Part shown: one piece after another, positions 8,658-19,055 of the stretch
Numbering within the stretch: the stretch's first letter is position 1
Layout of the letters: each line of letters starts with the position of its first letter
From: Alphaproteobacteria bacterium
GTDB lineage: Bacteria; Pseudomonadota; Alphaproteobacteria; Rhizobiales; CAJQND01
Reading direction: 5' to 3'
DNA length: 64,000 nucleotides
Assembly (NCBI GenBank): GCA_024227565.1
Contig: JAAEUE010000230.1
Span: 1 to 64,000, forward strand
Translations under genes and position numbers: made by a program
The notes under the pieces: model-generated
Seen by the model: only the letters and a program-made list of their open reading frames with translations
The model's database searches: none
Told to the model about the DNA's origin: nothing

Positions 8658-8734
8658 GCCCCTGCGGAAGCAGGGGCCCATGGATCTGAGTTCGCTGCCC
8701 CCGCTGAGCTGTGGATCCCTGCTTTCGCAGGGAT
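8658..8734. repeat. Paired-hairpin REP-like element (CCCTGC family)
   Basis: Two perfect 8-bp hairpins: GCCCCTGC/GCAGGGGC at 8658-8665/8670-8677 with a GGAA loop, and ATCCCTGC/GCAGGGAT at 8715-8722/8727-8734 with a TTTC loop. The loops are complementary (GGAA against TTTC, one mismatch), so the two hairpins are approximate inverted copies. The element fills the gap between the 5' end of the SnoaL gene and the 3' end of the acetoacetyl-CoA ligase gene, both leftward. It could therefore act as a terminator or mRNA stabiliser for the ligase transcript. Confidence 0.7.
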
Positions 8735-8753
8735 GCGGGTGCGCGTGATAGAC

Positions 8754-10712
<1,959 letters not shown>

Positions 10713-10868
10713 GACGTATTGTACCTTGTAATTCCATCGCGGCACTGGTGCGAATGGGCTGGGTTGTGTATTTCGCTCTTATGGCTACTCGATTTCGGTC
10801 GGGCTGCAAACTAGGCATGGACAAAGAATCGTCATTCTGTTTCGCAAAGCTGATCAGAGGAGTGGTCG

Positions 10869-12908
10869 ATGAAACTCATAATGCGCATCTTGTTGGCGCT
10901 GGTGGTGCTGGTCGTTTTGGCTGTGATCGCCGTTCCGTTTCTTATTCCGTCCGGCTGGATTGCAGAAAAGGTCGCCGAGCAGGTTAAGGTGCACACCGGG
11001 CGAACCCTTGCGTTCAGCCAGGACACCTCCCTTTCCTTCTTCCCCGATATCGCGCTGACCCTGAAGGATGCGCGCTTGTCGAACCCGCCGGACATGCCGG
11101 AGGGCTATGTGGTCTCCATGGAAACCCTGCGGCTGAAGGTTGCCCTGCAGCCCCTGATTTCGCGCAAGGTTGAAGTTCAGGAGTTCCGGCTGGAGAAGCC
11201 GGCCGTCAATCTGCTGATCACCGGCGATGGCAAGTCCAACTGGCGTTTGCCGGAGACCGGCGGCACCCCAAACGGAAAGTCTGATAGCCAAGGCACAGGG
11301 TCCCTGGCCCCCACCGACATTACCCTTGGCCCCATCAACATTGATGGAGGACGTCTGCGCTATCTGGATGAGCGCACAGGGACGTCACTCAAGATCGACG
11401 ATATCAACGCAGCGATTTCCCTGCCAAAGCTCGACGGAGCGGTCACCATAAAGGGTGATCTGGTGTGGAACGGCGAAAAGGTGGCGCTCGATTTCAAGGC
11501 CGATGAGCCGGCAGCCCTGGCCGAAGACCGGGCGAGCGCCGTAAGCTTCACCCTGTCGGCAAAACCGCTTGCCATGGGATATGCGGGCAAGATCTCGCTG
11601 CAACAAGGGTTTCAAATGGCGGGCGGGGTGAATGTTAAAACACCGAACTTGCGCGCTCTGGCCAGATGGGCCGACGCGCCGCTGGCGCCCGGCAAGGGAC
11701 TTGGCCCGTTTTCGGTCAAGTCATCGCTGGCCTACTCCAACGACAAGATCTCCCTGCAAAAGGCCACGCTCAAGCTGGACGGCATGAACGCCCGAGGCGA
11801 CATGTCGGTGGACCTGAAGGGCGCCGTGCCCTTTATCAACGGCCGGCTTGGGGTCGATAAGATTGATGTCAATGCGTACACCAGCGCTGGAGACGGCGGC
11901 GGTGGAGACGGCGGCAGTGCGGCGAGCGGCAAATGGAGCACCGCCAACATCGACATGTCCGGTTTGCGGGCCGTGAACGCCAACCTCTCCTTGAACGCCG
12001 GCAACATCATCTACAAGAAAACCACTCTCAGCAAAGCGGTGGTCGCCTTGACGCTGAAAGGCGGCGTGCTGGATGCCAAGCTCACCAATGTGGGCCTCTA
12101 CGGCGGCTCTGCGGCCGGGGCCTTGCGGCTGAACGGCGCGCGGAAGGTTCCCGCACTTGCCGGTTCATTGCGGACCAAGGGCGTGAAAGCCTACCCGTTC
12201 CTGAAAGACTTCGCCGGCTTTGAGTGGCTTGAGGGGGCAACAGCCATCACCGCTCAGGTTAGTGCCGCTGGGCGCAATCAGGCATCTATGGTTTCCACTC
12301 TGGGCGGAACTTTGAACATCACGTTCTCCGATGGGGCCATACGCGGGGTCAACATTGCCAAGATGATCCGCGGCGCCACCAAAAACATTCTGTCCGGCTG
12401 GGAGAAGGAACCCTCTGAAAAGACCGATTTTTCCGAATTCTCCGCCAATTTCAACATCGCCAAAGGGATCGCATCTAGCAATGATCTGAAGCTTATCGGC
12501 CCTCTGGTGCGCCTTAACGGCAAGGGCACGGTCTCCATGCCGCCGAAGCGGTTGAACTTCCTGATCTCGCCAAAAGTGGTCGCCTCGCTCCAGGGCCAAG
12601 GCGGCCTTGATGATCTCTCGGGGATAACAGTGCCGTTCAGGGTTGAGGGGCCGTGGGCCAATCCGAAGATTTACCCCGACATAGAGGGCATTCTGCAGAA
12701 CCCCGAGCAGGCTTTCCAGGCTTTCAACAAGCTGCTTGGCGGCAAGAACGGCATCAAAGGCCTGGACGCCAAATCCCTTGAAAAGGTGGTGAAAAAGAAG
12801 ACCATCAAGAAAGTCACCAAGGAAATCGACAAGGTGCTGGGCGAAGACGGCTCCAAGCAGCTGGAGGAACTTGGAGGGGGCTTGCTCAAGAACCTCTTCA
12901 AGAACTAG
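10869..12908 (+). CDS. AsmA family envelope protein
   Basis: 679 residues with an N-terminal signal-anchor (MKLIMRILLALVVLVVLAVIAVPFLIP) and the AsmA-type N-terminal domain: GRTLAF, SFFPDIALTLKDARLSNPP, METLRLKVALQPLISRKVEV and a NLLITGDGKSNW motif. The C-terminal part is the repetitive AsmA_2-like beta structure (GVNIAKMIRG, then a FSEFSANFNIAKGIASSNDLKL stretch in broken form), ending in a Lys-rich helix. The AsmA superfamily includes periplasm-spanning proteins implicated in outer-membrane assembly and bulk phospholipid transport. A GAGG ribosome site precedes the ATG. MoaE follows after 3 bases, so they are probably cotranscribed. Confidence 0.9.
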   Translation: MKLIMRILLALVVLVVLAVIAVPFLIPSGWIAEKVAEQVKVHTGRTLAFSQDTSLSFFPDIALTLKDARLSNPPDMPEGYVVSMETLRLKVALQPLISRKVEVQEFRLEKPAVNLLITGDGKSNWRLPETGGTPNGKSDSQGTGSLAPTDITLGPINIDGGRLRYLDERTGTSLKIDDINAAISLPKLDGAVTIKGDLVWNGEKVALDFKADEPAALAEDRASAVSFTLSAKPLAMGYAGKISLQQGFQMAGGVNVKTPNLRALARWADAPLAPGKGLGPFSVKSSLAYSNDKISLQKATLKLDGMNARGDMSVDLKGAVPFINGRLGVDKIDVNAYTSAGDGGGGDGGSAASGKWSTANIDMSGLRAVNANLSLNAGNIIYKKTTLSKAVVALTLKGGVLDAKLTNVGLYGGSAAGALRLNGARKVPALAGSLRTKGVKAYPFLKDFAGFEWLEGATAITAQVSAAGRNQASMVSTLGGTLNITFSDGAIRGVNIAKMIRGATKNILSGWEKEPSEKTDFSEFSANFNIAKGIASSNDLKLIGPLVRLNGKGTVSMPPKRLNFLISPKVVASLQGQGGLDDLSGITVPFRVEGPWANPKIYPDIEGILQNPEQAFQAFNKLLGGKNGIKGLDAKSLEKVVKKKTIKKVTKEIDKVLGEDGSKQLEELGGGLLKNLFKN

Positions 12909-12911
12909 CCA

Positions 12912-13370
12912 ATGATCAAAGTTCAATCAGAACCGTTCGACGTTGCCAGCGAACTGGACGCCTTGAAAAGCGCCAATCTGAACATTGGCGCCTCGTGCCT
13001 GTTCATCGGCACGGTCAGGGATTTGAATAATGATGCCGACGTCAGCGCGATGACCCTGGAACACTATCCAGGGATGACGGAAAAGGCGTTGGAAGAGATC
13101 GAAAAAGAGGCCCAGGCCCGCTGGCCGCTTCAGGCCAGTCTCATCATCCACCGCTACGGCAAGCTTGAGCCCGGCGACGATATTGTTCTGGTGATCACCT
13201 GTTCAGAGCACCGGCAAGCAGCGTTTGAGGCGGCGGAATATCTGATGGATTGGCTGAAAACCAAGGCGCCCTTCTGGAAGCTGGAAGAAGGCGAAACTGG
13301 CGGCACCTGGGTGGATGCGCGCGAGAGCGACGAGGCCGCCGCAGTGCGCTGGATGGAAAAAACCTCTTAA
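12912..13370 (+). CDS. moaE: Molybdopterin synthase catalytic subunit MoaE
   Basis: 152 residues, normal MoaE length. MoaE with the sulphur carrier MoaD inserts the dithiolene sulphurs into precursor Z to make molybdopterin. Seen: FIGTVRDLN near the N-terminus, LEHYPGMTEKALEEI, LIIHRYGKLEPGDDIVLV, the SEHRQAAFEAAEYLMDWLKTKAPFWK core with its active-site lysines, and a GGTWVDA tail. No moaD is adjacent, so it must lie elsewhere. It follows the AsmA gene by 3 bases. The product is needed by the molybdoenzyme encoded at 26611. Confidence 0.95.
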   Translation: MIKVQSEPFDVASELDALKSANLNIGASCLFIGTVRDLNNDADVSAMTLEHYPGMTEKALEEIEKEAQARWPLQASLIIHRYGKLEPGDDIVLVITCSEHRQAAFEAAEYLMDWLKTKAPFWKLEEGETGGTWVDARESDEAAAVRWMEKTS

Positions 13371-13389
13371 CCCAACGACATAAGGGCTG

Positions 13390-13950
13390 TTGACCGTGGT
13401 CCGCAGATGGCTATTGCGCAAAAGGCGCCTGCTGGACCTGCTGGTGCTCGCGGGCCTGGTGATTATGGCAGCCTATGGAACATCACTGCTTCCCGGCGGT
13501 GAACTTGCCGGCAGGGCCAAGGTGGTTGACGGCGATTCATTGAGGCTTGATGGCACGGAAATCCGGCTCTACGGCATCGATGCACCGGAAGCCCGGCAAA
13601 TCTGCACGGACCGCACCGGCAGCCCCTATTCCTGCGGGCGCCGCGCGGCACGCGCTTTGCGGCGGCTGGTCGCCGGCGGCGACATCACTTGCGTGGTTGA
13701 AACGCTTGATCGTTACGGTCGCTCAGTTTCGCTCTGCAAGGCAGGCTCGGCAAACCTGAACCTGGAAATGGTGAAGGCAGGCTGGGCCGTGGCCTATCGC
13801 AGCCATTCGCTCGATTTTACCGATGCTGAGGACGAGGCCAGGAAGGCCCATAGAGGCCTTTGGCAAGGCTTGTTTGACCGCCCCAGCGTTTGGCGCAAGA
13901 CCAGGGCCAGCGCCGCAGATGCAGCCGGGAATGGTCTTCCCGATGATTGA
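13390..13950 (+). CDS. Thermonuclease-like (SNase domain) exported nuclease
   Basis: 186 residues. After a basic N-terminus and a hydrophobic segment (about residues 14-32: LDLLVLAGLVIMAAYGTSLL) comes a staphylococcal-nuclease fold: AKVVDGDSLRL, IRLYGIDAPEARQ (Asp and Glu of the catalytic site) and LDRYGRSVSLC, plus a conserved VKAGWAVAYR. Four cysteines suggest periplasmic disulphides. The only in-frame initiation codons before the domain are TTG (13390) and GTG (13396); I use TTG but GTG is equally possible. It follows moaE by 19 bases. Likely a membrane-tethered or secreted Ca-dependent nuclease. Confidence 0.85.
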   Translation: MTVVRRWLLRKRRLLDLLVLAGLVIMAAYGTSLLPGGELAGRAKVVDGDSLRLDGTEIRLYGIDAPEARQICTDRTGSPYSCGRRAARALRRLVAGGDITCVVETLDRYGRSVSLCKAGSANLNLEMVKAGWAVAYRSHSLDFTDAEDEARKAHRGLWQGLFDRPSVWRKTRASAADAAGNGLPDD

Positions 13951-13957
13951 TGGCACG

Positions 13958-13976
13958 AAAAAAGGCCCCAGGGCCT
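13958..13976 (-). terminator. Rho-independent terminator of the ppk2 gene
   Basis: Read leftward: AGGCCC, a two-base loop, GGGCCT, then a run of six T (the six A at 13958-13963 on the + strand). It sits between the convergent nuclease and PPK2 genes, right after the PPK2 stop in its direction of reading. Confidence 0.65.
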
Positions 13977-13982
13977 GGCCGG

Positions 13983-14897
13983 TTACTCGTTCATCAAAAC
14001 CGCGCGGGCCTCATCCAGGCGAGCAATTTCTTCCGGGCTCAACGTTGGAAACTCTAAATCCAGATCGTTCAAGGTTTTAACGATGATATGGCCGACAAGT
14101 GCCCGCATCACCGGCTTGTGGTCGGCGGGTATCACATACCAAGGTGCATGCTCAGTGCTGGTGGCCTGGAGCATGGCCTGATAGGCCTCATCGTACATTT
14201 CCCAGGATTCGCGCACTTTCAAATCGCTGCTGGAGAACTTCCAGTTCTTCTCCGGCTCATTCAGCCGGTCCAAAAAGCGCTGTTTTTGCTCTTCTTTCGA
14301 AACATGCAGGAAAAATTTGAGGATCACCGTGCCATTGCGCGCCATGTGGCGTTCGAAAGCGTTGATATCCTCAAAGCGTTCCGCCCAGATTTCGTCGTCC
14401 ACGTGCTCCGGCGGCAGTTTCTGCCCCGCCAGAATCTCCGGATGCACACGCACAACCAGGACTTCTTCGTAATATGAGCGATTGAAAATACCAATCCGGC
14501 CCCGCTCCGGCAGATCCTTCCAGCAACGCCACAGATAATTGTGGTCGAGCTCTTCCTTGGAAGGGGCCTTGAAGGAATGCACCTGGCAGCCTTGCGGGTT
14601 TACGCCTGACATGACGTGTTTGATGGTGCTGTCCTTGCCGGCCGCGTCCCGGGCCTGGAAAATCAGCAGGAGCGAGTGGCGGTCATCGGCATAGAGCCGT
14701 TCCTGGGCATCTGCCAGCTCTGCCACCCGCGCCTTGAGAAACTTCTTGGCGCTTTTCTTCAGTTTGAGCTCGCTGAGTGCAGCCATGGCCGGGGTTCCGG
14801 CCCAGGCGGTGTCTTGATCTGCCAGTTTGATCGGCGCGCCCGGTATGACGCGAAACTGGGAGATGGGGATATCTGAACCGTTCTCTTCGAAACTCAT
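13983..14897 (-). CDS. PPK2-family polyphosphate kinase
   Basis: 304 residues, the size of a one-domain PPK2. These cytoplasmic P-loop enzymes use polyphosphate to phosphorylate nucleoside mono- or diphosphates. The Walker A region is at about residues 79-95 (QARDAAGKDSTIKHV), followed by the lid/hinge HSFKAPSKEELDHNYLWR and the Walker B-like FNRSYYEEVLVVRVHPE. KFFLHVSKEEQKQR and WYVIPADHK are further family signatures. The motifs fit class I or III PPK2; which acceptor is used (AMP, ADP or GDP) cannot be read by eye. Convergent with the nuclease gene. Confidence 0.93.
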   Translation of the reverse strand: MSFEENGSDIPISQFRVIPGAPIKLADQDTAWAGTPAMAALSELKLKKSAKKFLKARVAELADAQERLYADDRHSLLLIFQARDAAGKDSTIKHVMSGVNPQGCQVHSFKAPSKEELDHNYLWRCWKDLPERGRIGIFNRSYYEEVLVVRVHPEILAGQKLPPEHVDDEIWAERFEDINAFERHMARNGTVILKFFLHVSKEEQKQRFLDRLNEPEKNWKFSSSDLKVRESWEMYDEAYQAMLQATSTEHAPWYVIPADHKPVMRALVGHIIVKTLNDLDLEFPTLSPEEIARLDEARAVLMNE

Positions 14898-15006
14898 GGG
14901 GGCACTCTAACCGATGGTTTGCCCCGGTCAAAGGGAGAGATCATCTCACTTCTTGCCCGCCGCGCCGCGTGATACACTTCGTGCAGCTTTGCAACGGGAG
15001 AACACC

Positions 15007-15771
15007 ATGGATACCGCCGTTAGACAGCTTCACACCCCGCAAGCCTCGGACGAAGAGAGGCAAGTGCGTACTGACTTGGCCGCCCTGCATCGGCTCTATG
15101 TGAAGTATGGCTGGACCGACCTCATCTATACCCACCTGACAGCCCGGTCGCCGGATAACCCGAACCACTACCTCATCAAGCCAGATGAGCTCTTGATGGA
15201 CGAAGTGACGGCCTCAAGCTTGCTCAAGGTGGATATGGAGGGAAATCTGATCTCCGGCGACGGGCCGCCCAACCAGGCCGGCCATCTGATCCACACCGCA
15301 GTTTTGGGCGCGCGGCCAGAGATCAACTTTTCTGCCCACACTCATTCGCGTGCAGGGGCAGCCGTGTCTTGCATGAAGCGCGGCCTGCTGCCGCTCTCTC
15401 AACATGCCAATATGATTTTGCCGGCGGTTGCACTGCATGAATATCAGGACGTCACCAACGCTGAAGACGAGTGCGCTGCGATTGCCCGCGACCTCGGTCA
15501 GAAATTCGCGTTGATCATGAACAATCACGGCCTGCTCGCCTGCGGGCGCTCGGTCGCTGAATGCTTCTATTACCTCTACTATCTGGAAATGGCCTGCAAA
15601 ATACAGGTTGATGTGTTGGCCAGCGGCGAGGAACCGCTGATGGTTTCGCAGACGATTGTGGATGGCCTTTATGCAGACGGCGGCGTGCCGGATGTCGAAC
15701 CTCCAGGCGTTCGGGCCTGGCCTCCCATGCTGCGCATGCTGGACCGCATTGATGAAAGCTACAGGCATTAA
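15007..15771 (+). CDS. Class II aldolase / adducin family protein
   Basis: 254 residues. Zinc-dependent class II aldolase/adducin fold, as in fuculose-phosphate aldolase: DLIYTHLTARSP and a YLIKPDELLMDEVTASSLLKV segment, then FSAHTHSRAGAAVSCM (metal-binding HTH) and LIMNNHGLLACGRSVAECFYYLYYLE (second His and the helix). The ATG at 15007 has a GGGAG ribosome site 6 bases upstream, and the longer frame has no family similarity. Many homologues without a sugar-phosphate context remain uncharacterised. It stands alone here, so the substrate is unknown. Confidence 0.88.
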   Translation: MDTAVRQLHTPQASDEERQVRTDLAALHRLYVKYGWTDLIYTHLTARSPDNPNHYLIKPDELLMDEVTASSLLKVDMEGNLISGDGPPNQAGHLIHTAVLGARPEINFSAHTHSRAGAAVSCMKRGLLPLSQHANMILPAVALHEYQDVTNAEDECAAIARDLGQKFALIMNNHGLLACGRSVAECFYYLYYLEMACKIQVDVLASGEEPLMVSQTIVDGLYADGGVPDVEPPGVRAWPPMLRMLDRIDESYRH

Positions 15772-15806
15772 TCCCGGCGCATCTCATTTATTTGTAGCGA
15801 CAATAA

Positions 15807-15812
15807 TATAAT
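15807..15812 (+). promoter_or_regulatory. Candidate -10 box upstream of the brnA-like gene
   Basis: A perfect TATAAT in an A+T-rich pocket between the aldolase stop and the BrnA-like start, 49 bases before the ATG. No good -35 is seen at normal spacing, so this is tentative. Confidence 0.3.
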
Positions 15813-15860
15813 TCTGCATACTGCTTCAGCGATTCGTGTTGGAAGCAAAAGGGCAGAATC

Positions 15861-16232
15861 ATGCATAGAGCCGACCCATTTATGCTCGACGAGGAAATTG
15901 CGGAAGATGGCCAAACCGCTCCTCCTCAACGCCCTCCGCTTGCGCCTTCCAGCCCGTCCGCGCCTGCGCCGGCGCGCGATAAGCAAGCAGCGCACGAACC
16001 AGCAAGAGAGCCGGAACCTAAACCTGAACCTCAGATAGATGCAGCAAAGCCCAGCTCACCGGCTGTAAGTCGAACGCCAGGCAAGCGCGGGCGGCCCAAG
16101 TCTGCCAACCCAAAGCGGCAGATTACTCTTCGTTTGGATGCTGAGGTTGTCGATCACTTTCGCGCCAAGGGCCGCGGATGGCAGACCAGGATCAACAGCG
16201 CTTTGCGCAAGGCTGCGGAGATTGACCGCTAA
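15861..16232 (+). CDS. BrnA antitoxin-like protein without adjacent BrnT
   Basis: 123 residues in two parts. Residues 1-80 are Pro/Ala/Glu-rich and look disordered, ending GKRGRPKSANP. Residues 84-123 (KRQITLRLDAEVVDHFRAKGRGWQ and NSALRKAA) match the DNA-binding ribbon-helix-helix end of BrnA antitoxins. BrnA normally pairs with the RNase toxin BrnT encoded just upstream, but no BrnT frame is present here: the preceding gene is an aldolase and the next 386 bases are non-coding. It is likely an orphan regulator or solitary antitoxin. Ribosome site AAGGGCAG before the ATG. Confidence 0.8.
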   Translation: MHRADPFMLDEEIAEDGQTAPPQRPPLAPSSPSAPAPARDKQAAHEPAREPEPKPEPQIDAAKPSSPAVSRTPGKRGRPKSANPKRQITLRLDAEVVDHFRAKGRGWQTRINSALRKAAEIDR

Positions 16233-16618
16233 GGCGTTACATGAGCAGGGCGGCACAACTGCGGATTAACGCCCAAATTTCATACGTAAGTACATTAAAA
16301 ATAATGTGAGTCTTTTGAATCACTTGGGCCCGGGCCTTGAGCGGCTGAGTCGAGGAATCGCCTATCAGTAAGTCCCGAATCTTAACTCTTCTTAAGGGAT
16401 AATCCCATTAATCTGGCGCAGATCAGTTAACCACTTGTTAGGCTGAGCGCCATTCTCCAGCCCAGTTCCTGCGCTAGACAAGACTGGCACCTGGCACTCT
16501 CAGGTAGAAAAAGACTGCAAGGGCTTCAAACAGAAATACAGGGGCATCGTGAGCCAGGCGGCCCGGTCAATGACCGGATCTCCTAATCCCGTTTGTTGAG
16601 TAACGCGTGAGTACAGAA
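16233..16618. other. 386-base control region upstream of eipA
   Basis: No gene seen. A+T-rich around 16270-16310 and 16380-16440. It holds the CtrA-like box (separate entry), a second TTAA-N6-TTAA at 16382-16395, and a short direct run before the eipA start. A long leader or complex promoter for eipA is likely. Confidence 0.5.
16426..16441 (-). promoter_or_regulatory. Candidate CtrA box upstream of eipA
   Basis: Read leftward it is CTAA-N7-TTAAC, one mismatch from the CtrA consensus TTAA-N7-TTAAC. It lies about 180 bases before the eipA start. In Brucella, eipA is reported to be a direct CtrA target, which makes the site more credible here. Confidence 0.45.
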
Positions 16619-17290
16619 ATGATCAGCACAAACAAATACAACGAGCTTTTGGCCGGATGCGCCCTCGCCCTTGCTCTGGCTTTCGCCAGCGCAGCTACTT
16701 CGCAATCTGCCATGGCTGAGGCGAACGATAACTCGTATCGCCAAGGAACGTCTTCGGGCGCCGACTACCGTACGGCGGCCTATACGCCCAAACAGCAAGA
16801 CCCCTCCAAAACCTACTCCCCTGAGGAGATCGTCTCAGCTGGACACAACTTTTTCGGCAGAACCACCGACGGCTTGGCCAAGGTCGTTCAACATTCGTTT
16901 GGCTACGCCGGAGCGCCAACGGGCTATATCATTGGCGAAGAAGCGTCAGGCGCATTCTTCGGCGGCCTGCGCTACGGCGAAGGCGTGCTGCACATGAAGG
17001 GCCAAGCCAAACGCAAGGTTTACTGGCAAGGCCCCTCTCTTGGCTTTGACGTGGGCGGCAACGGATCGCGCACAATGGTCTTGATCTATCAGATGCAGCG
17101 TCCGGAACAGCTTTATCAACGCTATGCGGGCATTGAAGGCGCGGCCTATTTCGTTGGCGGCGCGGGCGTTAATTTCCAGCGGTCAAAGGATGTGCTGCTT
17201 GCCCCGATCCGCACAGGCGTGGGCGCACGGCTTGGTGCCAATATCGGCTACCTCAAATACACATCCGAGCCCACCTGGAACCCGTTCTAG
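16619..17290 (+). CDS. eipA: EipA-like envelope integrity protein (DUF1134)
   Basis: 223 residues. A signal peptide (about 1-34: hydrophobic CALALALAFASAATSQ, cleavage near SAMAEA) precedes a conserved DUF1134 domain: TYSPEEIVSAGHNFFGRTTDGLAKVV, then YIIGEEASGAFFGGLRYGEG, YWQGPSLGFDVGG, LYQRYAGIEGAAYFVGGAGVNF and VGARLGANIGYLKY (segments of one continuous domain). EipA is periplasmic, with a small beta-barrel fold, and is needed for envelope stress resistance in Brucella. A GTG four codons upstream (16607) is an alternative start. A strong terminator follows 25 bases after the stop. Confidence 0.9.
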   Translation: MISTNKYNELLAGCALALALAFASAATSQSAMAEANDNSYRQGTSSGADYRTAAYTPKQQDPSKTYSPEEIVSAGHNFFGRTTDGLAKVVQHSFGYAGAPTGYIIGEEASGAFFGGLRYGEGVLHMKGQAKRKVYWQGPSLGFDVGGNGSRTMVLIYQMQRPEQLYQRYAGIEGAAYFVGGAGVNFQRSKDVLLAPIRTGVGARLGANIGYLKYTSEPTWNPF

Positions 17291-17314
17291 ACCGAAATTG
17301 CCATTATCTAACAG

Positions 17315-17345
17315 AATCTCTCCCAAAATTTTTTTGGGAGAGATT
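17315..17345 (+). terminator. Strong hairpin terminator after eipA
   Basis: A perfect 14-bp inverted repeat (AATCTCTCCCAAAA and its complement) with a three-T loop, followed by a T-rich tail (aacttttctttcattttt). Symmetric enough to work in both directions. Confidence 0.8.
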
Positions 17346-17557
17346 AACTTTTCTTTCATTTTTCAATAAATTTTCTGTGCAGTGTGCGATTGCGCACTTC
17401 ACGAATGACCATCTGTACCTGTATGTTGTCTCCCAGGGGATGAAAGCTGAGACCACCAATGCTGCTGGCGAAGCGCAATAAATTCGGGCGCTTGTAAGCT
17501 GGCATAGCGCTTGCGAACCCGCCAGCATGGTTGGCAACAATTAGGTGAGTGGTGCGT

Positions 17558-18814
17558 ATGTCTCAAATAGAGACGATCATGCTCTTTGCGCTGGGATTTA
17601 TCCTTGCTGCATTGATTGCAATGTTCCTGGGCCGTGGCCTGTGGAACTATGGTGTTAAAATTGGTCAACGGCGTATGCAGAAGCTGTCGCCACTTTCGAT
17701 AACGGAAGTGCAGGCAGATCGCGATCGTTTGCGCGCAGAATATGCCGTTATGACCCGTAAGCTTGAGCTCCGGCTTGACGATTTGAAAGATCGCATGGCC
17801 GAGCAAATGGCTGAGGTCTCGCGCAATAAAACCCGCATCGAAGATCTGCATGGAGAAATTGACGAGCGTGACCAGCTTTTGGCTGAACGCGAAAGCGAAA
17901 GTGCCAACCTGAAAGCCAAGTTTGAGCCGTTGGAGACCGAGCTGGCGGCGAGGACCGCCTCTATCCAGCAGCTTAAGGAGCAGCTTCGCAACAAGTCAGA
18001 GCTATCAGAGAATGCCCAACGCGAGCTTGTGCAGCTGCGTCTCCAGCTCGAAGAGAAGGAAGGCATTGTTGCCGAACTGGAAGCAAAAACAGCTGCCGCA
18101 GAGCATCAAACTGAGGTCGAAAGGGCAATAACCGACAAGGTTGCCCACCTTTCAAAGCTGACCGAAACCATCCAAGAGCACAAAAACAATCTGAACTCGC
18201 AGCAAGAAGAGATCAGATCGATTGAAACCAGCTTGAAGGACGCTGAGAGCAAAGTTGGTCAGCCCGCGATCGCCAAGAACACAAAACAGCTGGCTGACAA
18301 TGCCGGGGCGCTCGAAAAGTCCATGTCTGAGGCCGAAGAAGAAGCGCAAAAACTGCACAACGAACTGGCCGAACTGGACAAGGTGTGGGATGCGCGGAGC
18401 AAAAAGGGCGCTGCACCCAAGAAATCCGCAGCAAAGGCGAGTAGTTCTGCCAAGCCCCGGAAGAGTGACACGGTAACGCCACTGCACAAACCAGAACCCG
18501 CAAAGCAAGAGACCAAAAACGAACAGGCGGACAAAGGCGCAGGTGAAGTCAAGAAAATCGCGCCGGAATCGGTTGCCGCCAAGATGCTCGCAGCCTCCAA
18601 GGCAGCTTCAGATGCCAAGCAGAAGGCTGATAACGCTGACGCCAAGGCCGCTAAAGCGGATACGGAAAAAAGTGCTCAAGCAGACGTCGCCGAAGCAGCT
18701 GAGGCAAAGAACGGCACGAACGGAGCCTCCAATGGCGCTGGCGGCACAAAAGTGCAGAAAGTTCTGTCTCTGGCCCAGCGCATCAGGGCATTGCAGAACG
18801 AGATTACCAACTAG
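17558..18814 (+). CDS. Single-pass membrane protein with long coiled coil
   Basis: 418 residues. One N-terminal transmembrane helix (about 5-29, IMLFALGFILAALIAMFLGRGLW) is followed by WNYGVKIGQRRMQKLSPLSITEVQADRDRLRAEYA (read as adjoining segments), which is a recognisable conserved block in Hyphomicrobiales hypothetical proteins. Residues about 50-290 are heptad-rich coiled coil, 295-400 are Lys/Ala-rich and low-complexity, and the C-terminus ends VLSLAQRIRALQNEI. ATG 17558 has AGGTGAG 8 bases upstream; an earlier GTG (17549) overlaps that ribosome site. Function unknown; topology suggests a cytosolic filamentous tether. Confidence 0.82.
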   Translation: MSQIETIMLFALGFILAALIAMFLGRGLWNYGVKIGQRRMQKLSPLSITEVQADRDRLRAEYAVMTRKLELRLDDLKDRMAEQMAEVSRNKTRIEDLHGEIDERDQLLAERESESANLKAKFEPLETELAARTASIQQLKEQLRNKSELSENAQRELVQLRLQLEEKEGIVAELEAKTAAAEHQTEVERAITDKVAHLSKLTETIQEHKNNLNSQQEEIRSIETSLKDAESKVGQPAIAKNTKQLADNAGALEKSMSEAEEEAQKLHNELAELDKVWDARSKKGAAPKKSAAKASSSAKPRKSDTVTPLHKPEPAKQETKNEQADKGAGEVKKIAPESVAAKMLAASKAASDAKQKADNADAKAAKADTEKSAQADVAEAAEAKNGTNGASNGAGGTKVQKVLSLAQRIRALQNEITN

Positions 18815-19055
18815 GCCGGCAGTTCAAACCTACGGAAACCGAACCAGATCCGCGCGGCTGCCGCCGCCAGGGCCATCTAGGCCCCCAGCATCATTTGTCG
18901 CTCCAGGTAAGCCACATTAAGGGCGCGGGCAGGCTCCTGCTAATGCCATAGTCTTAGACCGCACCACTTGCAATCTTGGCCGTGCGGTGGGAAACCAGCA
19001 GCGGGAACATTATTGAGCGCTTGGACGCAGCGCCCCATCTGCGGGAGGCAGACAA

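Noticed and set aside
12165..12926. 253-codon minus-strand frame opposite the AsmA gene
   Set aside because: No family features, and the forward AsmA frame continues intact across it.
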